Part shown: in pieces, positions 7,002 through 15,550 of the stretch | How positions within the stretch are numbered: position 1 is the stretch's first letter | Layout: each line of letters begins with the position of its first letter | Assembly: GCA_937894335.1 (NCBI GenBank) | Contig: CALCRU010000002.1 | Location: 1 to 29,434, forward strand | Direction of reading: 5' to 3' | Origin: an uncultured Treponema sp. | Lineage (GTDB): Bacteria; Spirochaetota; Spirochaetia; Treponematales; Treponemataceae | DNA: 29,434 bases | Translations under genes and position numbers: made by a program | Notes under the pieces: model-generated | What the model saw: the letters and a program-made list of their open reading frames with translations, nothing else | What the model was told of the DNA's origin: nothing | The model's database searches: none

Positions 7002-9815
7002 ATGAAAAAAAAGCTATTTCTTTGTCTTGGGATTATTCTCTTTATCATACCGGCTTTTTCAGGGGAATCATTCAGTCTTGAAAACGACGGTGGCAGGGTA
7101 AGCATTTACACGCTAGAAAACGGCATGTCAGTCTTCGTCATGCAGGACTCTTCCTCGGCAGTAAGCTCCATGGAACTTGCGGTAAAGGCTGGCTATTCTT
7201 CCCAGACTGCGGCAAATGCAGGATTTGCACCCCTTTATGTTAGGCTTTTAAGGGGAAGCGGCGAAGGAGTAACTGCATCATGCAACACAGAAAGCGCCAC
7301 ATATTCTTTATCATCTTCTCCATCCCAGACAGAAGAAGCACTTGAAAAACTTTTTAAAACTGTAACGGAACCCTACTTTACCAATGAGTATATAGAAATT
7401 ACCTACAACAACCTAAGGGACGAACTTACCGCTTACGAAAAAACAGCAACAGCACTAATCAACTCGACAATAGACTCAAGGGTATTTTCCGAAGCGCCTT
7501 GGAAGCAGGACTCTGGAGCCTACCCTGCACTATTTGCATCTTACAGTCCAGAAGAAATTCGCACTCAGATTTTAATGTTCAGAGATCAACTTTATGTGCC
7601 TTCAAATTCGGCCCTTTTCGTAACCACACCCCTTGCCCCCAGTGCCGTAATTTCCATGGTAAAAAATACTTTCGGCTTATGGCAGGGAGAACAGAAAAAA
7701 AAAGCAGAAGAAACAAAACTCATTCCTGAGCAAAAAAGAAAATTCGTAATTGCAGACGATGCATTTTCTAAAGACCTTACCCAACTTGTAGTTCAGTTTG
7801 TAACCCTTACTTCAAGCGAAGCCGACTGTCTTTCTGCCGCATTCAACTCTGTTTCTTCTCCATACACAAAGCCCCTTCTTTCACAGCCTCTTCTTGCACT
7901 CCGCTCCGCAGACTATCTTGCATGCTCTAGTGCGCAAAGGTCAGATTCTTCACGGCTAATTTTACAGGCTCTTATGGAAAAGCCCTACTCCCTTTCACAG
8001 ACTGATGATGCAGAAGACGCCTCTGTGGCTCAACAGGCCGACATGTTCGTACAGTCTGCAAAAAGTGCAGCAGGCCTTACCCGTCGGGAATTTGTTCAGG
8101 CACAATCTGCAGTTCAAGCCCAATACAAAAGCAGCATGGCAAACTCTGTAAAGGCAATGCAGTTTCTATGCGACTTCTGGGCACACGACTCAAGTTACGG
8201 CACAGACGGATTTTACTCACGATTTTTAGACAGAAAGACGGCATCCTTTACCCTGTCAGAAAAAAAACTTGCTCTTGACTTTCAAAAAGAAGAACCTTTT
8301 GTCTTTGCAATGGTAAATACGGAAACCTATCAGGCGCAGAAAAAAGAATTTGAAGAAGACGGATGGACTTTGGTTACAAGGGAAAATGCAGCATGGTACA
8401 AAAATGAAGAACTGGCGCAGAAGGCACTGGCGGTAAAAGACGCACAGAACACAGAGGCTCTAGATGCAACCGCAAGAACATACTTTGCAGACGAAGAACT
8501 TACAGACGCCCAGCGCTACTATGCATTAAACGCAGAACTGTTTTTTACAGGAACCCTTGCAAACGGAATTCCAATAACTCTAAAGGAAACGCCTCACTCT
8601 CAGACGGTTTTATTTTCTCTTGCCATACAAGGAGGAGAACTTGCCTCTCCTCAAGGAGAACTTTTCCTTAGGACAATTCTTGTAAACGCCTTTGCAACAA
8701 ACATAAATGCAGAAATAAGCGCACTCAGTCAGCAGAATGCTTTTTCCAGTCAGCCTCAAATAAAGGCTTACACACAGGAAGCAGTGTCCTACATTACGGT
8801 GGAATGCCAGAAGGAAGACCTAATGTCAGCACTTACTGCAGCAAGCAATGCGGTCATCTTTGGAGAAATAACTCCTGTTGTTGCAGACTATCTTGTGTAC
8901 GAGCAGAAGGGAGAATGGGGAACAAAAACTCAGGACATTACCTATCAGCTTTGGGCAAATGCAGTAAGGGAAATTTTTAAGGGAACTCCATATGAATCAA
9001 TTTACGGCACTAACCACAAGGTGCTTTCCAATACGGCATTTAATTCAGTTGCACTTGCCTACACAAAACTCCTTGATGCGGCCCTGTATTCAATCGTCAT
9101 GGTAGGAGACATTGACGAAGCAGATGCACTTAAGGCTGCAGAAGAAACATTTGGAAAGCTAAAAGAACAGACTGTAAGAAAAGCGTATCCTGCAGTTCCA
9201 GAACCAAGTTTTTCTTCAGGCGTAACATTCGTTCAGCTAAGCCACACCTTTATGACCGACATGCCAGCAGAACTTGCAAGTCCTGAATCTCCACTACTAA
9301 TTCCTACAAAAGAATTTTCAGATCCTGTTGTAGCCCTCTTTGCAACTCCTTCTTTAAATTCTGAGCGACAGATTTTAAATGCACTGCTTTACAATCTTGC
9401 GTACCGCATGCAGAAAAAACTTCCTGTGGGAACATCATGTACTTCAACAGGAGCAAGTGGACAGCTTCATGTGGCGTCAATTCAGGCGGATTCCATTTTG
9501 CACACGGAAGACTTTGACAATGCCTACAGACAAGCAAGAGCAGAACTTATAAAGGAACTTAGCGCGGAAGACGGAAACATTTCCCTTACAAAAAAAATTC
9601 TTTCAGACTGGATTGTAAAGGAACTTTCAGACACTCTTACAAACGAGGGAACAGCAGCCCTTATACAGGAGGGTCTACGATCAGGAAACGCCACCCAGTA
9701 TCTTTCCGACTTTCTTTTTATGGAAACACTTGAAGCCCAAGATTTGCTTTTTTACGCTCAGGAACTTCTACCTGAATTTCCATTTACGGCCTACTCCGCT
9801 GACTCGCAAAAATAG
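7002..9815 (+). CDS. Exported M16-peptidase-like protein lacking the zinc motif
   Basis: The 937-residue protein has a signal peptide (KKK, hydrophobic to AFS near residue 20) and an arrangement typical of tandem M16 (insulinase/pitrilysin) domains, with a first domain at ~30-240 and a second-half repeat from ~520 (NGIPITLKETPHSQTV). The M16 active site HxxEH should follow the GIAHFLEH-type turn. Here the aligned stretch is NAGFAPLYVRLLRGSG, with Pro77, Val80 and Arg81 where His, Glu and His belong. The second half has no HxxEH either. It is therefore probably a non-catalytic paralogue acting in the periplasm as a partner or chaperone-like chamber; no active partner lies in the window. Its 3' end overlaps the convergent cyclo-ligase gene by 32 bp. 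Family assignment is from the overall pattern and is less certain than the loss of the motif. Confidence 0.75.
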   Translation: MKKKLFLCLGIILFIIPAFSGESFSLENDGGRVSIYTLENGMSVFVMQDSSSAVSSMELAVKAGYSSQTAANAGFAPLYVRLLRGSGEGVTASCNTESATYSLSSSPSQTEEALEKLFKTVTEPYFTNEYIEITYNNLRDELTAYEKTATALINSTIDSRVFSEAPWKQDSGAYPALFASYSPEEIRTQILMFRDQLYVPSNSALFVTTPLAPSAVISMVKNTFGLWQGEQKKKAEETKLIPEQKRKFVIADDAFSKDLTQLVVQFVTLTSSEADCLSAAFNSVSSPYTKPLLSQPLLALRSADYLACSSAQRSDSSRLILQALMEKPYSLSQTDDAEDASVAQQADMFVQSAKSAAGLTRREFVQAQSAVQAQYKSSMANSVKAMQFLCDFWAHDSSYGTDGFYSRFLDRKTASFTLSEKKLALDFQKEEPFVFAMVNTETYQAQKKEFEEDGWTLVTRENAAWYKNEELAQKALAVKDAQNTEALDATARTYFADEELTDAQRYYALNAELFFTGTLANGIPITLKETPHSQTVLFSLAIQGGELASPQGELFLRTILVNAFATNINAEISALSQQNAFSSQPQIKAYTQEAVSYITVECQKEDLMSALTAASNAVIFGEITPVVADYLVYEQKGEWGTKTQDITYQLWANAVREIFKGTPYESIYGTNHKVLSNTAFNSVALAYTKLLDAALYSIVMVGDIDEADALKAAEETFGKLKEQTVRKAYPAVPEPSFSSGVTFVQLSHTFMTDMPAELASPESPLLIPTKEFSDPVVALFATPSLNSERQILNALLYNLAYRMQKKLPVGTSCTSTGASGQLHVASIQADSILHTEDFDNAYRQARAELIKELSAEDGNISLTKKILSDWIVKELSDTLTNEGTAALIQEGLRSGNATQYLSDFLFMETLEAQDLLFYAQELLPEFPFTAYSADSQK

Positions 9816-10386
9816 CGTCCATCCGCCGATCATGATCTTCTACAGGAAGGCTTTCCACAACTTGGGAAGAAAAGCATATTCCGCATGCATCAAAGTTGCA
9901 GTCCCAAGTTTCCGCTTTCAATAAAAATCCGTCGTAATACCCCTTGCCCCTTCCCAGACGACATCCCTCTTTTGTAAAGGCAAGCCCTGGAACAAGGATG
10001 CACACTTTTCCCCAAGGAACAAAGGGATTAAGTTTTTCTATTTTTGGTTCAAAACAGAGAGTGTTTTTTTCAATCTGACTTTCTAGACTCTGCGAGGGAT
10101 TCATGGTGTAAAAACACAGACTGTTAAATTCTTTTTTGTTCACATTTTCTGTTACGCATTTGGGAAAGCAAAGAATTTTCTTATCCTCAAGAGCTGTCTG
10201 ATTTACAAGGGAAACATCAAGTTCTTTTTTTAGGGGAATGTATGAAAGGATGCAGTTGGCATTTTTATAAAAGTCTGATAACAGAAAGGCACGGCAGGCT
10301 TCCAAAGATTCCCGTTCGCGTTCTTCAGAAGACATTGCGTTAAGCGTAAGTTTTATTTTTCGGCGAACTTCGTTTTTTGTTTCCAT
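9784..10386 (-). CDS. fau: 5-formyltetrahydrofolate cyclo-ligase
   Basis: An ATP-dependent cytoplasmic enzyme converting 5-formyl-THF to 5,10-methenyl-THF, returning a dead-end folate to one-carbon metabolism. The 200-residue length is normal for the family. The diagnostic C-terminal block PGLAFTKEGCRLGRGKGYYDGFL lies at ~133-155, and the N-terminal basic segment EVRRKIK is typical. I chose the ATG at 10386 over a longer in-frame start at 10470. The -10 TGC-TACACT ends 6 nt before it, and the upstream codons would overlap the rnf promoter. No Shine-Dalgarno is present. The gene is divergent from rnfC across 68 bp and runs 32 bp into the end of the M16-like gene on the other strand. Confidence 0.9.
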   Translation of the reverse strand: METKNEVRRKIKLTLNAMSSEERERESLEACRAFLLSDFYKNANCILSYIPLKKELDVSLVNQTALEDKKILCFPKCVTENVNKKEFNSLCFYTMNPSQSLESQIEKNTLCFEPKIEKLNPFVPWGKVCILVPGLAFTKEGCRLGRGKGYYDGFLLKAETWDCNFDACGICFSSQVVESLPVEDHDRRMDAIFASQRSRP

Positions 10387-10392
10387 GAGCAA

Positions 10393-10401
10393 AGTGTAGC
10401 A
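10393..10401 (-). promoter_or_regulatory. Cyclo-ligase gene extended -10 (leaderless)
   Basis: TGC-TACACT on the minus strand, 6 nt before the ATG at 10386. The -35 is poor (TATTAA at 10416-10421), so the extended TGN probably carries it. It shares the 12-mer ATGTGCTACACT with the leu promoter. Confidence 0.55.
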
Positions 10402-10419
10402 CATAGCCAGCAAATTTAA

Positions 10420-10448
10420 TAGACTTTTGGGCAGATGCATGGTATACT
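10420..10448 (+). promoter_or_regulatory. rnf operon promoter (leaderless)
   Basis: TAGACT (10420-10425), a 17-bp spacer and TGG-TATACT (-10 at 10443-10448, extended), then six bases and the ATG of rnfC at 10455. No Shine-Dalgarno. Its -35 overlaps the likely -35 region of the divergent cyclo-ligase promoter. Confidence 0.65.
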
Positions 10449-10454
10449 GTTGGA

Positions 10455-11813
10455 ATGAGAACTCACACATTCAGGGGAGGAATTCATCCTTCCGAAAAAA
10501 AGGAATTAAGTAACGGCTGTCCCATAACCGATGCTTTTCCTTCTTCAAAGACAGTAACCATTCCAGTTACCATGGGTGGCGCACCAAACATGCCACTGGT
10601 AAAGGTAGGAGACACTGTTAAGAAAGGCCAGGTAATTGCCTCAAGCGATGCCTTCATGTCAGCACCTGTTCACGCTTCAGTTTCCGGCACAGTAAAGAAA
10701 ATCCAGAACTGCATGGTAACGGGCAACACAGAAGTTCCCTGCATTATAATTCAGGCAGACGACTCTGACGAAACAGACTACATGCCTCCTCTGGATCCCT
10801 TTAGCTGCGAAGTGGAAGATGCACTTAAGCGCATAAGAGATGCAGGAATTGTGGGAATGGGTGGAGCGTCTTTTCCGACTCATGTAAAATTAAATCCGCC
10901 TAAAGACAAGGAAATAAACTATGTTCTCTTAAATGCGGCGGAATGCGAACCCTACCTTACAGTAGACGAACGCACTCTTCTTGAAACTCCAGAAAAAGTA
11001 ATAGACGGTCTTGCAATCGTACTGCGCCTTACCGGTGCCAGCGGAATAATCGCCATGGAAACAAACAAGGCCTACATTGTTCCAAAACTGAATGAAGCCA
11101 TACACGAAAAAAAATATGACGATGATATTTCTGTGGAACTTGTAAAGACAAAGTATCCCCAGGGAGGAGAAAAAAATCTGATTCAGGCCGTCCTTGGTAC
11201 GGAGATTCCTGCAGGAAAACTTCCAGCAGATGCAGGAGCCGTTATCATAAATGTGGGAACAGTCTGTGCAATCAGCGATGCATTCCGTTTTGGAAAACCC
11301 CTCATTGAAAGGGCACTTACCATAAGCGGTGGAGCATGCGCAAATCCCTGTAACATCCGCGTACCAGTGGGAACCCTTGTAAGCGACCTTATGCCTGACA
11401 CATTTACACTTAAAGAAGGAGAATGTGCAAAAATAATTTCGGGCGGTCCAATGATGGGTTTTGCAATGACAAGCCCCCAGTTTCCTGTTGCAAAGGGTAC
11501 AAGCGGAGTAACATTCCTTACGCAAAAAGAAACCTACCTTACCGATGAAGACCCCTGCATAAACTGCGGACGCTGTGTTTCAGTCTGCCCCATGCACCTT
11601 ACTCCAGTGATGATTGTAAAGGAACTTAAGGCTGACGAACTTGAGCTGGCAAAAAAATACGGACTCATGGACTGCATTGAATGCGGATGCTGTTCCTATG
11701 TCTGCCCTGCAAATCTGCGTCTTGTTCAGCGCATAAGGGTAGGCAAAAACAAGGTGAGGGCACAAATGGCAGCTCTTAGGGCAAAAGCACAGGCACAAGG
11801 AGGCGCAAAATGA
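10455..11813 (+). CDS. rnfC: Rnf complex subunit RnfC
   Basis: NADH-binding, FMN- and Fe-S-containing peripheral subunit of the ferredoxin:NAD+ oxidoreductase that couples electron transfer to ion (Na+ or H+) translocation. The 452-residue protein has the N-terminal FRGGIHP, GMGGASFPTHVK (~134-144), the NAAECEPYLTVDE nucleotide/FMN-binding stretch (~160-172), and two 4Fe-4S sets: Cys368-371-374-378 and Cys407-410-413-417. The C-terminal tail is short (KAQAQGGAK), without the long Ala/Lys extension of enteric RnfC. It is the first gene of rnfCDGEAB, the order common in Clostridia and other anaerobes, and overlaps rnfD by 4 nt (ATGA). It is the only rnf gene without a Shine-Dalgarno. Confidence 0.97.
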   Translation: MRTHTFRGGIHPSEKKELSNGCPITDAFPSSKTVTIPVTMGGAPNMPLVKVGDTVKKGQVIASSDAFMSAPVHASVSGTVKKIQNCMVTGNTEVPCIIIQADDSDETDYMPPLDPFSCEVEDALKRIRDAGIVGMGGASFPTHVKLNPPKDKEINYVLLNAAECEPYLTVDERTLLETPEKVIDGLAIVLRLTGASGIIAMETNKAYIVPKLNEAIHEKKYDDDISVELVKTKYPQGGEKNLIQAVLGTEIPAGKLPADAGAVIINVGTVCAISDAFRFGKPLIERALTISGGACANPCNIRVPVGTLVSDLMPDTFTLKEGECAKIISGGPMMGFAMTSPQFPVAKGTSGVTFLTQKETYLTDEDPCINCGRCVSVCPMHLTPVMIVKELKADELELAKKYGLMDCIECGCCSYVCPANLRLVQRIRVGKNKVRAQMAALRAKAQAQGGAK

Positions 11814-12904
11814 ACGCTTCGGACAACAAAGTTTTTTTTCTTTCTTCAAGTCCCCACTTTACAAAGGGAATTTCAACACAGCTCATAATGCTTACTGTAC
11901 TGATTTCTACACTTCCTGAATGTGTATACGGCGTAATGCTCTACGGCGTGCGTGCCCTGGTAACAATTCTTGTTTCAGTTGCAAGCGCAGTTGCATTTGA
12001 GGCGCTGTTTCAGCTAGTTACAAAACGAAAGGTTCGCGTTTACGACCTTTCTGCGGCGGTAACGGGAGTTCTTCTTGCCCTAGTACTTCCCTCAACAGTT
12101 CCAGTGTGGATGACTGCATTGGGAGCGGCGGTTGCCGTAGTTGTTGCAAAGGGACTCTTTGGCGGACTGGGGCAGAACACATTCAACCCGGCCCTTATTG
12201 GACGAGGATTTTTAGTAATCAGTTTTGCAGGAGCCATGGGCGCAAGTTGGTTCAATCCTGATGCAGCGGTAAACAAATGGAGCTATGCACTTACGGGAGC
12301 ACAAAACGCTGATGTAATCTCTTCGGCAACAGTACTCCGTTCGGTAAAGGCAGGAAGTTTCGTTGCAAGTCCAGATTCCCTCTGGCAACTTTTTGTGGGT
12401 CATCAGGCAGGATGCATTGGAGAAACTTCTGCACTGCTTATTTTAATTTCTTTTGCATTCCTTCTAATTTGTCGCGTAATAGACTTTAGGGCTCCACTTG
12501 CAATGGTGCTTACAGTCTCCCTTTGCACATTTATTTCTTCACTTGTGGAAACCCATTCTGCTTCTCAGGCAGGTCTTGATGTCCTTGTGGCCTTATGTAC
12601 AGGAGGACTTCTTTTTGGAGCCACATTCATGGTAACAGACTATGCCACCACACCTGTTACTAAACCCGGACGGATTGTCTTTGGTGCTGGATGCGGACTT
12701 ATAACATTTTTAATAAGACGCTTTGGCGGTTACCCAGAAGGAGTTATGTTCAGCATACTGATTATGAACGCCGTAACACCCTTCCTTAACAGACTTACCG
12801 TAAGAAAATACGGCTACGGGAAAAAGGCCCTTAAAAAAGCAGAGCCTAAAAAAATAGTGCAGGACTTTAACATAAAAGACGCAAAGACGGAGGAATCAAA
12901 ATGA
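11810..12904 (+). CDS. rnfD: Rnf complex subunit RnfD
   Basis: Integral membrane subunit of the NqrB/RnfD family and part of the ion pathway. The 364 residues include about nine to ten hydrophobic segments, GLGQNTFNPALIGRGFL (~118-135) and the covalent-FMN motif SSAT with Thr174 as predicted attachment site. The conserved GGLLFGATFMVTDYATTPV and RFGGYPEGVMF blocks occur towards the C-terminus, which ends in a charged Lys/Glu tail. AGGAGG precedes the ATG, which overlaps the rnfC stop by 4 nt. It overlaps rnfG in the same way, indicating translational coupling to fix subunit ratios. Confidence 0.96.
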   Translation: MNASDNKVFFLSSSPHFTKGISTQLIMLTVLISTLPECVYGVMLYGVRALVTILVSVASAVAFEALFQLVTKRKVRVYDLSAAVTGVLLALVLPSTVPVWMTALGAAVAVVVAKGLFGGLGQNTFNPALIGRGFLVISFAGAMGASWFNPDAAVNKWSYALTGAQNADVISSATVLRSVKAGSFVASPDSLWQLFVGHQAGCIGETSALLILISFAFLLICRVIDFRAPLAMVLTVSLCTFISSLVETHSASQAGLDVLVALCTGGLLFGATFMVTDYATTPVTKPGRIVFGAGCGLITFLIRRFGGYPEGVMFSILIMNAVTPFLNRLTVRKYGYGKKALKKAEPKKIVQDFNIKDAKTEESK

Positions 12905-13533
12905 GTTCACAGGAAAAGACAAAAGATTCCAACGGAATCTTCCCCATGATAAAACTGGGGCTTATTCTGGCAGCCTATGCTGTTGCCGCCTGCACAGTGC
13001 TTGCGGTTGTAAACAACATAACCTCTCCCGTCATAAGACACAATCAGGAAGAAAAGGCAAACAATGCCATGCGTTCGGTTTTTGCAGAAGCCGACAGTTT
13101 TATGGCTCCCGAGCACACCGCTATTGAAGGCGCAGGAAACATCAGCATAGATTCACTACAGCTTGCCTGTAAGAACGGAAAAGTAATCGGGGCAGTTGCA
13201 CAGGTTACAGGTCCCACTTACGACACTTCTACAGTTATGGTGGGCATAAGCCTGGACGGAACCATTACTGGAGTCCAGTACCTTTCTAATACTGACACAC
13301 CGGGATTTGGTCAAAAGGCTAGCGACCCTACATTCCATCTTGCAAACGGCAAAACCTTCTACGGACAGTTTGAAGGGAAAAATGCCCGTGAGGGATTTGT
13401 CACAGGCGTTACATTTGATGCAATCAGCGGCGCCACAATCACTTCTGACGGAGCGGCGGCACTTCTTACTACGGCAACAGACTCAATCATGAAAGTTCTT
13501 GCTTCCTATGCAGGAAACGGGGAGGTTCAGTAA
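12901..13533 (+). CDS. rnfG: Rnf complex subunit RnfG
   Basis: FMN-carrying subunit with one N-terminal membrane helix (~15-37) and an extracytoplasmic FMN-binding domain. The 210 residues include TPGFGQKA (~133-140) and the flavinylation motif SGATIT, with Thr179 as the predicted phosphoester-linked FMN site. FMN attachment needs an ApbE-type flavin transferase, which is not in this window. Good Shine-Dalgarno (GGAGG). Its start overlaps rnfD by 4 nt, and its stop codon shares one base with the rnfE start. Confidence 0.96.
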   Translation: MSSQEKTKDSNGIFPMIKLGLILAAYAVAACTVLAVVNNITSPVIRHNQEEKANNAMRSVFAEADSFMAPEHTAIEGAGNISIDSLQLACKNGKVIGAVAQVTGPTYDTSTVMVGISLDGTITGVQYLSNTDTPGFGQKASDPTFHLANGKTFYGQFEGKNAREGFVTGVTFDAISGATITSDGAAALLTTATDSIMKVLASYAGNGEVQ

Positions 13534-14147
13534 TGAATAAGAAACTTTCTATTTTTACAAACGGATTTGTAAGGGAAAATCCCCTGCTTGTTCTTAACAT
13601 AGGACTTTGTTCTTCTCTGGGAATTACCACTCAGATTTTTAACGGACTGGGCATGGGACTGAGTATGACATTTGTTCTGATGATGAGCGAAATCGTAATC
13701 AGCCTGTTCAGAAAGCACATTCCTCAGGCGGTAAGGCTTCCTGTATTCATCACCATTATTGCGGCCTTTACCACAATAGTACAGTTGGTGCTTCAGGCTT
13801 ATGTTCCTTCCCTTTACGACGCACTGGGAGTATTTCTTCCGCTCATAGTTGTAAACTGTATAATCATGGGACGGGTTGAAGCCTTTGCCTCAAAGAACAC
13901 AACGGCAGATTCAATTCTTGACGCTTTGGGAATGGGATTGGGCTACACCTGTGTTCTTCTTCTAATTTCACTAATTAGGGAATTTTTTGGAGCGGGAACA
14001 CTGCTTGCAGGAACAGCTCTTAAAGTAACTGTAATTCCCCAAGCCTACTGCATAGGCATATTAAACAGCGCACCCGGCGGATTCATTGTATTCGGAATTC
14101 TGGGAGCGGCCATGCAGGCAATCAAAAATTCCAAGGGGGCAAAATAA
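13533..14147 (+). CDS. rnfE: Rnf complex subunit RnfE
   Basis: The 204-residue membrane protein of the NqrD/RnfE family has six hydrophobic segments, the early NPLLVLNIGLCSSLGITT block and VVNCIIMGRVEAFAS in the second half. RnfE and RnfA form a pseudo-symmetric pair carrying a membrane 2Fe-2S centre in this family; the Cys of LCSSLG and VNC fit that role. GGGGAGG precedes the start, and the TAATG junctions at both ends overlap by one base. Confidence 0.96.
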   Translation: MNKKLSIFTNGFVRENPLLVLNIGLCSSLGITTQIFNGLGMGLSMTFVLMMSEIVISLFRKHIPQAVRLPVFITIIAAFTTIVQLVLQAYVPSLYDALGVFLPLIVVNCIIMGRVEAFASKNTTADSILDALGMGLGYTCVLLLISLIREFFGAGTLLAGTALKVTVIPQAYCIGILNSAPGGFIVFGILGAAMQAIKNSKGAK

Positions 14148-14725
14148 TGACAGACCTTCTTAAGATTTTCATGAAGTCCATGCTTGTGGACAATGTCGTT
14201 TTTATCCAGTACCTTGCAATCTGTCCCTTTATTGGAATGACCAGCGAGACAGGAAAAGCAACAGGAATGGGACTTGCAACTTCCTTTGTAATTCTTCTAG
14301 CAACTGCGGTAACATGGCCCCTTTATACATTCGTCATGATTCCGCTACAACTGGAATTTCTTCAGACTTTGGTCTTTATTCTAGTAATTGCATCTCTAGT
14401 TCAGCTTGTGGAATTCTACCTTAAAAAATCAGCACCGGGACTTTATTCTTCAATGGGCATTTATCTTTCGCTCATAACAACAAACTGTGCCGTTCTTGCA
14501 ATTACACTCAACTGCTTCAAGTACAGTTACAACTACGGAGAAAGTCTTGTCTATGCTCTGGGAAGCGCCATGGGATTTTTGCTCAGCATGGTAATCATGT
14601 CGGGAGTGCGCTCTAAACTTAAGGTTGCGGATGTTCCCAAGGCATTCAAGGGTACGCCGATTCTTTATGTTGCGGCAGGACTCTTAAGTCTTGCATTCCT
14701 TGGATTCAAGGGACTTATAAAATAA
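14147..14725 (+). CDS. rnfA: Rnf complex subunit RnfA
   Basis: The 192-residue membrane protein of the NqrE/RnfA family has six hydrophobic segments. The paired motifs are DNVVFIQYLAICPFIGMT near the N-terminus (Cys of AICPF) and LITTNCAVLAITL in the centre (Cys of TNC), as expected for the Cys pairs that hold the RnfA/RnfE iron-sulphur centre. Shine-Dalgarno GGGGG; start shares a base with the rnfE stop; 12 nt before rnfB. Confidence 0.96.
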   Translation: MTDLLKIFMKSMLVDNVVFIQYLAICPFIGMTSETGKATGMGLATSFVILLATAVTWPLYTFVMIPLQLEFLQTLVFILVIASLVQLVEFYLKKSAPGLYSSMGIYLSLITTNCAVLAITLNCFKYSYNYGESLVYALGSAMGFLLSMVIMSGVRSKLKVADVPKAFKGTPILYVAAGLLSLAFLGFKGLIK

Positions 14726-14737
14726 CGGAGTAAAGAC

Positions 14738-15550
14738 ATGCAGACAATAATTTTTACCATTGCAGTAGCCTTAGTGCTTTCCTTCGTACTGGGACTTCTT
14801 CTAGGACTGTTTAAAAAGATTTTTGCAGTAAAGGTTGACCCTAAAGTAGAAGCGATTCAGGCGGAACTTTCGGGCGGAAACTGCGGAGGATGTGGCTATG
14901 CAGGATGCGCAGCATTTGCACAGGCTGTAGTAAACGGAGACGCTCCTGCAAACGGCTGTGTTGCTGGAGGTGCATCTGTTGCAAAAAAAATTGCGGAACT
15001 TATGGGTGTAGAAGTAAGTGCAGTAAAAAAAGCAGCACTTCTTACCTGTCAGGGAACAAAGGACTGCGCTCTTTCTAGAGGAAACTACAACGGAGTAAAA
15101 ACCTGCGAAGCGGCAGTTCAGGCGGTAAACGGAACAAAACTCTGTGCTTACGGCTGTACGGGATTTGGTGACTGTGTTGCAGTCTGTACATTCGGGGCGC
15201 TAAGCATGGGAAGCGACGGTATTCCCCATGTAAACTACGAAAAATGCGTAGGCTGCGGTAAATGCGCAAAGGCATGTCCAAAGAAACTGTTTGCAATAAT
15301 TGACCTGCCAAAGAAAGGCTCGATTGCACTCTGCGCAAACAGAAGCGACAACAAGCCGCCTATAAAAAAGAACTGTTCAAAGGGTTGCATAAAGTGCGGA
15401 ATCTGCGAAAAGAAATGTCCCGAAAAATGCATTGTGGTAACAAACGGAATTCCTGTAGTGGACTACTCAAAATGCACAAGCTGCGGCGAATGCATTAAGG
15501 CCTGCCCCGACAAGGCTCTTTCACTCATTGAGGAAGTTACTACAGCATGA
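14738..15550 (+). CDS. rnfB: Rnf complex subunit RnfB (ferredoxin-entry subunit)
   Basis: The 270-residue protein has one N-terminal membrane helix (~1-25), a 4Fe-4S Fes domain with Cys49-52-57-74 in GNCGGCGYAGC...GC, and a Cys-rich C-terminal half. That half holds several 4Fe-4S sets: CTGFGDCVAVC, CVGCGKCAKACP, CIKCGICEKKCP and CTSCGECIKACP. It is the probable electron acceptor from reduced ferredoxin. The number of ferredoxin-type motifs places it in the longer anaerobe-type RnfB rather than the ~190-residue enteric form. Its stop overlaps the next ORF by 4 nt (ATGA). Confidence 0.96.
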   Translation: MQTIIFTIAVALVLSFVLGLLLGLFKKIFAVKVDPKVEAIQAELSGGNCGGCGYAGCAAFAQAVVNGDAPANGCVAGGASVAKKIAELMGVEVSAVKKAALLTCQGTKDCALSRGNYNGVKTCEAAVQAVNGTKLCAYGCTGFGDCVAVCTFGALSMGSDGIPHVNYEKCVGCGKCAKACPKKLFAIIDLPKKGSIALCANRSDNKPPIKKNCSKGCIKCGICEKKCPEKCIVVTNGIPVVDYSKCTSCGECIKACPDKALSLIEEVTTA

